From RBG-16-42-24 sp964396785 (lineage in GTDB: Bacteria; Patescibacteriota; Microgenomatia; UBA8517), in NCBI GenBank assembly GCA_964396785.1, contig CAYNFU010000008.1:1-28600 (forward strand): 28,600 nt of DNA. The letters run 5' to 3'. Below, in pieces: positions 23,335-28,600 of the stretch (position 1 is its first letter; every line of letters begins with the position of its first letter). The notes under the pieces were generated by a model. That model searched no databases. It saw nothing but the letters and a program-made list of their open reading frames with translations, and was not told the DNA's origin. Both the position numbers and the translations under genes were made by a program.

Positions 23335-24660
23335 TTAATTTTCCTCCGCTATATCGAGTTCAAACTCATCAAGAAGTTCATCGTTGACATGTGGCATGAT
23401 ATAAATCTTGAATATCTTTAAGTCGGTTTGCCCGCCTTGCTCAAATTTAATTTTCGCCCCTCCTTCGACGAGCCCATACTTCTCCTTCATCTTTGCCGAA
23501 AAAAGGGTTTTAGTCCTTGAAATAAGACCAAGGTTAATGGAATATTTATTTGTAATAACCTCTGCCTTCAGCCCAGACTTATGGATAATATTAATAAATC
23601 TTTCTTTTCTTTTAAGACAAGAAATCACGGCCAATCGAAAACCTTGTTTGCCCAATGTATTTATTACAAACCAAAAGGCCACGGTTGCAATTCCACTTCG
23701 AGACCCGCTGAGAGTATTGTCTTTTTCGTCGAGATAGGGAATTTCTTTTTCTATCAATTTCCTCAACCTCCCCCTGTAGATAACCATACCCGACCCAATG
23801 GGTGAAAAACCGAATTTATGGAAATCCAAAAAAAAGGCGCTCAGACCTTTATTTGCCAGGGGCTTGAAATTTTTCTCGACAAACGGCAGCACCAGGCCGC
23901 TAAGCGCCGCGTCTATCCAGACAAAAAACTTGACTTTCAATTTACTTTCCAAAACCTTCGTTTTTTCAAGTAGTACTTCGAAATCGTCGTTGGTCCCGGT
24001 TTGGGTGTATCCCAAGGTTAACGGTAATAAAAAGGCCTTAAAGGACTTTCTTTTTAGCCTAATTACAACCTTCTCTAAATCTTTGGGGTCCATTCCCCAA
24101 CTTAGAGGATTAAGGTTAACCAACTGGCAGTTAAGTCCGAGAACATCAGCAGATTTTCTCAAGGAATAGTGTGAAAGCGAAGTTCTCAGAAGACATATTT
24201 CACTTTTTTTGGCATATTGTTCCAAATATTTCCGGCCAACCCAGCAGCAATAAAGGTTGGACTCGGTACCACCGGTAGTTACATAACCTTCCCAGTGTCT
24301 TCTCTCACCACCCAAAAGACCGACCATCGCCGAGATTAGATCCTTTTCGATTGCCCTTGTCCCCTGGATACCTTTTATACCCTTTATAGACCAATTACCC
24401 AAATGATTCGGATTATATTCTAGTAACTGCTGCCAAACTTTAATGGCAATCGGGTGCGGTTTGCAATGGAGGGTTCCCAGCTTCTCCTCGATTTTCTCTT
24501 CTCGAAGAAGATTGGCAAGAGAATAAGCCTTAAGTCTGTTTTTTAGAACAGTGTCTCCCTGCTCAGGAAAGATCCCGTGACTTTTTTGATCTAACAAAGG
24601 TACGGGGTGTCTTATTTTTGCACCTAAATTTCTAGAGAATGTTTTTATGCCTGTCCTCAT
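23335..24660 (-). CDS. PLP-dependent group II decarboxylase, histidine-decarboxylase-like
   Basis: This 441-aa protein has the fold-type I group II decarboxylase layout. GYVTTGGTESN (125-135) binds the cofactor phosphate, and SLSHYS holds the His that stacks on the ring (H164). WIDAALSGLVLPFV (248-261) carries the Asp to the pyridine nitrogen (D250). DFHKFG contains the Schiff-base lysine K282. The IPYLDEKDNTLSGSRSG segment matches bacterial histidine decarboxylases closely, from memory. It should release CO2 from an L-amino acid and yield an amine; histidine is the best guess but not proven. It overlaps the preceding methyltransferase gene by 29 nt and is followed after 2 nt by the CapK-like ligase. 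Confidence 0.84.
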   Translation of the reverse strand: MRTGIKTFSRNLGAKIRHPVPLLDQKSHGIFPEQGDTVLKNRLKAYSLANLLREEKIEEKLGTLHCKPHPIAIKVWQQLLEYNPNHLGNWSIKGIKGIQGTRAIEKDLISAMVGLLGGERRHWEGYVTTGGTESNLYCCWVGRKYLEQYAKKSEICLLRTSLSHYSLRKSADVLGLNCQLVNLNPLSWGMDPKDLEKVVIRLKRKSFKAFLLPLTLGYTQTGTNDDFEVLLEKTKVLESKLKVKFFVWIDAALSGLVLPFVEKNFKPLANKGLSAFFLDFHKFGFSPIGSGMVIYRGRLRKLIEKEIPYLDEKDNTLSGSRSGIATVAFWFVINTLGKQGFRLAVISCLKRKERFINIIHKSGLKAEVITNKYSINLGLISRTKTLFSAKMKEKYGLVEGGAKIKFEQGGQTDLKIFKIYIMPHVNDELLDEFELDIAEEN

Positions 24661-25357
24661 TGGTTACCTTTTGGATAATTCCCAGACCCGACTTCGAAAA
24701 AGGGAAAACAATCGAGTTATCCTTTTCTAGCTTCCCCCAGAGTTTGTGAACACCATATTCCCCCTCCGGCATTCTACCTTTTACTCCGACGTCATGAAAT
24801 GACATAAAACCGAATTTTGCCAGTCTTGGCAAAAAAAGTTTGTAGTCAAGAAGTACTCCCTGATAGGAATGGTCGCCGTCGATATAAATATATTGATAAA
24901 CCTTGTTACTTACTTTAACGAAATCCTTACTCTCAAGAGGATAGAGAGTTATCCATCTTCCTAAACCGTAACTTCTAAAACTGTCTTTACCTTTTGGGGT
25001 TTTCCAATAACCAGCACCCGTCCAGTGATTCTTGTCTCCCCGGCCATATCCAGGATCTACAAAGTCTACATGTCCTAGTCCGTTATCTTTACAGGCTTGG
25101 GCCAGGATTGCCGGTATATACCCGTGTCTGGAGCCTATACAAAGGATTCTGATGGGTTTCACTGTCCGAATAAATCCATAGTGCAAAAATCCATAACCCA
25201 AATCTGCCTTTTTAATATTAGCCCGATGTCCAGATGTATCCGCCACAAAGTGAGTCATTATCTCCCGGATTGATATATCGTTTGTAATCTTACCCTTAAA
25301 CAACTTGGTCATAGTGCCCGTAGCCTTTTTTACTATCTTTGTTTTTATTCCAAACAT
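24632..25357 (-). CDS. Class I methyltransferase, Methyltransf_24 / CmcI-like
   Basis: This 241-aa protein contains a SAM-binding-like loop ILCIGSRHGYIPAIL (71-85), VDFVDPGYGRGD after strand 2-3, YIYIDGDHSYQGVLLDY (157-172) and MSFHDVGV (185-192). The DGDHSY and HDV pair is typical of the Methyltransf_24 / cephalosporin-hydroxylase-like group, which bind a metal ion and modify small molecules or sugars. It starts directly after the stop of the Wzt-type ATPase gene and overlaps the decarboxylase gene by 29 nt, so it is translated with both. The target is unknown. Confidence 0.76.
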   Translation of the reverse strand: MFGIKTKIVKKATGTMTKLFKGKITNDISIREIMTHFVADTSGHRANIKKADLGYGFLHYGFIRTVKPIRILCIGSRHGYIPAILAQACKDNGLGHVDFVDPGYGRGDKNHWTGAGYWKTPKGKDSFRSYGLGRWITLYPLESKDFVKVSNKVYQYIYIDGDHSYQGVLLDYKLFLPRLAKFGFMSFHDVGVKGRMPEGEYGVHKLWGKLEKDNSIVFPFSKSGLGIIQKVTNEDRHKNIL

Positions 25358-26125
25358 TTATTGAGAACGAAGATATTGACCAATAATGTTAATTGGCTTC
25401 CCATCCCTTTTTATAACTCCGTTATCTAACCAGATTGCCCGGTTACAATATTTTTTTATGAAATCCAAATAATGACTCACGATTATAATCGAAATCCCTT
25501 TTCTAAAGAATTCCTGAATCTTGTTAAAAGATTTTTTCCTAAATTCTTCATCTCCTACACCCAAATTTTCATCCAAAAGTATTATGTCCGGGTCGGAGTG
25601 GACAACTACTGAAAAACCCAGTCTTAATTTCATCCCCTCTGAATATGTAAATAGAGGTGCGTCAATAAATCGCCCAATATCGGCAAAATTGATTATCTTT
25701 TTTATTCTTCCTGAAATTTCTTTCTTGCCCATCCCGAGAAGCATTCCGTTAAGGTAAATATTCTGCTCTCCAGTTAAATCCGGGTGAAAGCCCGCTTCCA
25801 AATCGATAAGTGAAACGATCATTCCACTTGTTTTTACTATTCCCATTGTTGGTGAAGTAATTCCTGCGATAATCTTTAGAAGTGTGGTTTTACCCGAACC
25901 ATTCGGACCAATAATTCCAATCTTCTCGCCTTTTTTAATCTCAAGATTAATATCCTCCAGAGCATTAAAACTTTCATTTCTGCCGTTTATTAGGTGCTCA
26001 ACCAGGGTTGGCTTCTCGTGATGAATAGTATAACTTTTTGTAACTTCAGTAAGTGTGATTACTGTACTATTCTGATTTTTGGCCGCGAAGCGGGTTACTC
26101 TTTTTGATTTTTTATATTCCATCAT
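25358..26125 (-). CDS. Polysaccharide-export ABC ATPase, Wzt/TagH type
   Basis: This 255-aa ATPase is for the ABC-2 exporter encoded upstream. The motifs are Walker A GPNGSGKT (73-80), the signature YSEGM (161-165, usually YSSGM in this family), Walker B DIILLDE (180-186) followed by GVGDEEFRKKS, and the switch His H218 in IVSHYLDF. It lacks the extra C-terminal sugar-binding domain seen in long Wzt proteins, so it belongs to the short type. The first ~25 residues are a basic extension. It overlaps the permease gene by 4 nt. Confidence 0.87.
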   Translation of the reverse strand: MMEYKKSKRVTRFAAKNQNSTVITLTEVTKSYTIHHEKPTLVEHLINGRNESFNALEDINLEIKKGEKIGIIGPNGSGKTTLLKIIAGITSPTMGIVKTSGMIVSLIDLEAGFHPDLTGEQNIYLNGMLLGMGKKEISGRIKKIINFADIGRFIDAPLFTYSEGMKLRLGFSVVVHSDPDIILLDENLGVGDEEFRKKSFNKIQEFFRKGISIIIVSHYLDFIKKYCNRAIWLDNGVIKRDGKPINIIGQYLRSQ

Positions 26126-26889
26126 ACCCAGTCGTCAAAATTATTACTTTCTTTAATAAACATTAACACTCCAAGGGCGGTTACAAAAAAAATAAGAATA
26201 CTATTAGAAATAAACATTGCTGGGCCGGGAGGTGGAGCGCCGGCCAAAGAGGATTGGAAAAGTTGGACCGTACTTGTCAAAGGATTTATTCTCCAAAGCC
26301 AAATCAAATTTCTGGGAACTACAAAAATCGAATAAACAATCGGGGTTGCATAAAACCAAAGAATAAGCGCCGCCTGTACAAAAAAGTTAATGTCCCTAAA
26401 GCGCACATTTAACGCAGAAGTCAAAAGACTCAATCCCACAGTAAATGTGATAATCAAAATAAAACCCAAAAGAAGCTCAAGCAACCAAAATTTTGCAAGA
26501 GTACCTAGAATTAAGACAGGAATAAAAAGCAGAAGAAAAGCTAACAATAGGTGAACAAAGTTGGATAAAATGATCGAAAGAGGAATTACCGCTCTAGGGA
26601 ACTTGGCCTTCTTGATCAAAGACCTCTCGTTAACTATAGACGGGGTGGCCTTTGTCAAAGAGATAGAAAAAAAATTCCAAATCAAAAGCCCGGCAAAAAG
26701 ATAAAGATAATAATTTTGGATCGGTTCTTTAATAAATAATCTAAAAATAAAACCAATAACTAGCATCTGAAGAAGTGGATTTACTACTATCCAGAGGAAA
26801 CCGAAAAAGGTATTTTTATAGCGAGCCCTAAGCTCTTTTTCCGTCATCACAAAAAGAAGATCTATAAAGTGCCTTGATTTAGCTAGCAT
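26122..26889 (-). CDS. Polysaccharide-export ABC-2 permease, Wzm/TagG type
   Basis: This 255-aa protein has six hydrophobic helices preceded by the cytoplasmic amphipathic segment LFVMTEKELRARYKNTFFGFLW, the hallmark of Wzm/TagG permeases. NPLLQMLVIGFIF and FYATPIVYSI follow. With the ATPase it should move a lipid-linked glycan across the inner membrane. It is first of the five-gene operon ending at 21977 and has a TATAAT box 12 nt before the ATG. Confidence 0.87.
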   Translation of the reverse strand: MLAKSRHFIDLLFVMTEKELRARYKNTFFGFLWIVVNPLLQMLVIGFIFRLFIKEPIQNYYLYLFAGLLIWNFFSISLTKATPSIVNERSLIKKAKFPRAVIPLSIILSNFVHLLLAFLLLFIPVLILGTLAKFWLLELLLGFILIITFTVGLSLLTSALNVRFRDINFFVQAALILWFYATPIVYSIFVVPRNLIWLWRINPLTSTVQLFQSSLAGAPPPGPAMFISNSILIFFVTALGVLMFIKESNNFDDWV

Positions 26890-26901
26890 AAATCGATATT
26901 A

Positions 26902-26907
26902 ATTATA
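26902..26907 (-). promoter_or_regulatory. -10 box for the exporter operon in a 20-bp divergent gap
   Basis: TATAAT on the reverse strand lies 12 nt before the ATG at 26889. The whole gap to the divergent glycosyltransferase ATG (26910) is 20 bp. For that gene the only usable -10 is GATATT at 26895-26900, so the two promoters would nearly overlap and may exclude each other. Confidence 0.5.
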
Positions 26908-26909
26908 CT

Positions 26910-27614
26910 ATGACAAAAGATAAAGAAACCTTCATTTTGGTGATGCCGGTACTAAATGAAGAAGCTTATATTGAAAATTCCATATTATCTTGGACTCCGA
27001 TTATAACTAGCTTCCCGGGATCAGAAATCATGATCATCGATGGTGGCTCAAAAGACAAGACAAAAGAAAAACTCGAAAAATTAAGGAAAAAATTGAAATT
27101 TCTCAAACTCGTCGATCAAATCGACAAAGGCCACGGAAATGCCCTAATTCAAGGATATAACCTCGCGGTAAATTCCGCACATTCCTGGGTGTTTCAAACC
27201 GACGGAGATGGACATCACAACCCTTCCGACTTTGAGGCTTTATGGGTAAAAAGGACTAAATCCGACTTTGTACTGGGTCATAGAAAAAGAAGGCAAGACC
27301 CTGCCTATAGACTAGTCATCGCCAAATTAGTATCACTTGCCATACTTATTTTATTTGGGGTTTATATCAAAGACCCCAATATTCCCTTTAGGCTTATGAG
27401 GCGAGACTTTCTCAAAAAAATACTAAAACATGTTCCGAAAGGCGTCTTTGCCCCCAATATTTTTTTATCAATTCTAGCCAAAAAGAACGGCCATAACTTG
27501 TATCATATCCCAGTTACCCATACAAACAGAAAAAAGGCAACTTCCAATACACGAACTGTTCTAAAGGGGGCTTCCCGAAGCTTTTTAGAGCTCCTTCTTT
27601 TCGCCTTAGCATAA
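26910..27614 (+). CDS. GT2 family glycosyltransferase (dolichol-phosphate-mannose-synthase-like)
   Basis: This 234-aa GT-A enzyme begins FILVMPVLNEEAYIENSI and contains MIIDGGSKDKT, KGHGNALIQGYNLA and the DxD metal motif in QTDGDGHH (D98, D100). PNIPFRLMRR follows, which is typical of the DPM1/ArnC-like branch that charges a polyprenyl phosphate with one sugar. The hydrophobic stretch near 130-150 (VIAKLVSLAILILFGVYI) may touch the membrane. It is divergent from the exporter operon and probably supplies a lipid-linked sugar donor for surface glycans. Confidence 0.86.
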   Translation: MTKDKETFILVMPVLNEEAYIENSILSWTPIITSFPGSEIMIIDGGSKDKTKEKLEKLRKKLKFLKLVDQIDKGHGNALIQGYNLAVNSAHSWVFQTDGDGHHNPSDFEALWVKRTKSDFVLGHRKRRQDPAYRLVIAKLVSLAILILFGVYIKDPNIPFRLMRRDFLKKILKHVPKGVFAPNIFLSILAKKNGHNLYHIPVTHTNRKKATSNTRTVLKGASRSFLELLLFALA

Positions 27615-27646
27615 TATAAAAAAATATTAAGTTCCTCGCGCCTTTA

Positions 27647-27655
27647 TGTTAATAT
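27647..27655 (+). promoter_or_regulatory. Extended -10 for the anti-sigma-like gene
   Basis: TGT-TAATAT lies 10 nt before the ATG at 27666, predicting a 5' UTR of about 3-4 nt. Confidence 0.4.
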
Positions 27656-27665
27656 AAACATATAA

Positions 27666-28295
27666 ATGGACCCCACTCTGCCACCTGTTCAAGGTAATCC
27701 AAACCAGCCTGTAGTCAATACTCCTTTGCCTTCAGAATCTAATATCACAGTTACTTCAAGCGGACCAAGCAGATCGTCTAATAGGGTAAGACTTATTCTT
27801 ATTGTTATCCTAATAATTGTAGGTATAACCGTCCTGGGATTATTATTTTTAAAACCAAAATCAAACGTAACTAGTATTCTTACCAATCAGATTCAGATAC
27901 AAAAACCTACGTCGGAAACCTCCGGCCCTCATTATATGGGAACCGACACTGCTTCCTTTAAAGATATCGTTAGTGGAGTCTCAAACGGAAATATTACCCG
28001 AGTCATCGAAAAAGGAATTGTTACAAGGTCTATCTCTATTTCTCTTTCGAAACCACCTGAAGGGTCATTCTACCAAGCTTGGGCAGTCAAAGATTCCGAA
28101 AACAAATTCCCTTTGGGCAACCTCGTAGAAACCTCGCCGGGGGTCTATACGTTGGACTCAATTAATCAATTTGATATATCCTCGTTTCCGAATCTTGAAT
28201 TTGAAGATTTTTACAGCACAACCAAGGTTACCCTAGAAAATCAAGACGACGATATAATAGAAAAGGAAATCTTCAAGGCTACCTTCACAAAATAG
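27666..28295 (+). CDS. Membrane-anchored protein with anti-sigma-K (RskA)-like outer domain
   Basis: This 209-aa protein has a Pro/Ser-rich cytoplasmic N-terminus (~40 residues), one transmembrane helix (about 41-63, RLILIVILIIVGITVLGLLF), and an outer domain with ITRSISISLSKPPEGSFYQAWAV, LGNLVETSPGVYTL and KVTLENQDDD. This resembles the C-terminal domain of RskA-type anti-sigma factors. There is no zinc-binding anti-sigma helix in the N-terminus and no sigma factor gene beside it, so a regulatory role is doubtful and it may only share the outer domain. Copy D of the repeat follows its stop. Confidence 0.68.
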   Translation: MDPTLPPVQGNPNQPVVNTPLPSESNITVTSSGPSRSSNRVRLILIVILIIVGITVLGLLFLKPKSNVTSILTNQIQIQKPTSETSGPHYMGTDTASFKDIVSGVSNGNITRVIEKGIVTRSISISLSKPPEGSFYQAWAVKDSENKFPLGNLVETSPGVYTLDSINQFDISSFPNLEFEDFYSTTKVTLENQDDDIIEKEIFKATFTK

Positions 28296-28299
28296 TTTA

Positions 28300-28314
28300 G
28301 AAGTTGCCCCGTAA
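28300..28314 (+). repeat. 3'-end repeat element, copy D (core only)
   Basis: GAAGTTGCCCCGTAA lies 5 nt after the stop of the anti-sigma-like gene, in the same orientation. It is identical to copies B and C over the 15-nt core except at one position. Only the core is preserved. Confidence 0.6.
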
Positions 28315-28364
28315 GTTCTATTCGCCCTTTTTTATGGATTACTTACAAACTCTGGCCTTTCAAG

Positions 28365-28586
28365 CTATTCGCTCTTCTCCTGCATCCCAAGAAGCCAAAG
28401 TACTGCCTCTTTCTTGTAGCGGCGATCTCCACGTGAGTTAATACGAATGGCAGGAAGTTTGCCTCGTTTGCCCCAGCGTTTAATTGTTAAGGGAGAAACC
28501 CGAAGAATTTCTGCAACCTCCCTTACCGTGAGAAGATCCGGAAGATCATCCAACCTTACTTTTTTCTTTTTAGCTTCATCTGCCAT
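28365..28586 (-). CDS. Small helix-turn-helix protein (excisionase/MerR-like HTH_17)
   Basis: This 73-aa basic protein contains DLLTVREVAEILRVSPLTIK, then RWGKRGKLPAIRINSRGDRRYKKEAVLWLLG, the winged-helix pattern of the excisionase-like HTH_17 family (helix-turn-helix at about residues 19-38, wing at 45-58). It should bind DNA in the cytoplasm. No integrase is visible in the window, so a phage or element excision role is unsupported; stand-alone copies also act as small regulators. The ATG at 28586 is 14 nt from the window edge, so its promoter is only partly visible. Confidence 0.83.
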   Translation of the reverse strand: MADEAKKKKVRLDDLPDLLTVREVAEILRVSPLTIKRWGKRGKLPAIRINSRGDRRYKKEAVLWLLGMQEKSE

Positions 28587-28600
28587 CTTTTAAATCACTT

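Noticed and set aside
26904..26909. TATACT directly before the GT2 ATG as its -10
   Set aside because: The box touches the start codon, so transcription would begin inside the gene; GATATT at 26895-26900 is more plausible.
27612..27629. Inverted repeat TAATAT-6A-ATATTA after the GT2 gene as a terminator
   Set aside because: The stem is six A/T pairs only and no T-tract follows, so it is too weak to call a terminator.
28365..28586. Evidence for an integrated phage or plasmid because of the excisionase-like HTH protein
   Set aside because: There is no integrase, attachment repeat, tRNA or phage gene in the window, and stand-alone HTH_17 proteins are common.

Overview
The window reads as AT-rich DNA from an uncultivated ultrasmall bacterium, most likely of the Candidate Phyla Radiation (Patescibacteria) and perhaps Microgenomates. 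This placement is inference. It rests on a 7TM protein of the inactive-transglutaminase-fused family at the left edge, a DUF5674 protein, Pro/Thr-rich secreted proteins, tight 1-4 nt overlapping operons, and envelope and glycan genes. TGA is used as an ordinary stop (for example at 3504-3506 and 17206-17208), so the SR1/Gracilibacteria code with TGA = Gly does not apply. I saw no rRNA, tRNA, CRISPR array or transposase. No stretch longer than 300 bases lacks a gene; the longest gap is 434-629, which holds only promoter-like sequence.

Layout: (1) 1-3506 holds a partial 7TM protein, an ABC exporter, and a divergent histidine-phosphatase / Nudix hydrolase pair. (2) 3549-4878 is a small accessory block: a 46-aa zinc-ribbon protein, a RelE/Phd-type toxin-antitoxin operon with a perfect 20-bp operator palindrome, and a DUF5674 protein overlapping a 75-aa unknown. 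(3) 4953-8616 is a three-gene operon of envelope or secreted proteins. Two members are tandem paralogues of an unrecognised ~150-aa domain, and the third is a Cys-rich 542-aa secreted protein. (4) 8723-18362 is a surface-glycan region with two O-antigen-ligase-like membrane proteins, a TPR protein, four glycosyltransferases and an anchored DUF4330-like protein. (5) 18359-21894 (minus) is a NitT/TauT/THI5-type ABC importer plus a methyltransferase, with its own promoter. (6) 21977-26889 (minus) is one operon: Wzm/Wzt-type ABC-2 exporter, methyltransferase, histidine-decarboxylase-like PLP enzyme and CapK/PaaK-like adenylate-forming enzyme. (7) 26910-28586 holds a GT2 glycosyltransferase, an anti-sigma-K-like anchored protein and a small HTH protein.

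The genes fit a picture of building, decorating and exporting a surface glycan or a small conjugate. The decarboxylase/ligase pair may supply an unusual amine or acyl decoration, and the importer may scavenge a small precursor; both are inference.

The two most notable non-coding signals are these. First, a short element with core GAAGTNGCCCCGTAA occurs in four copies, each in sense orientation at the 3' end of a gene; in one copy it encodes the C-terminus KEVAP-stop. Second, -10 boxes, often of the extended TGn type, repeatedly lie only 6-14 nt upstream of the start codon, which predicts leaderless or nearly leaderless mRNAs.
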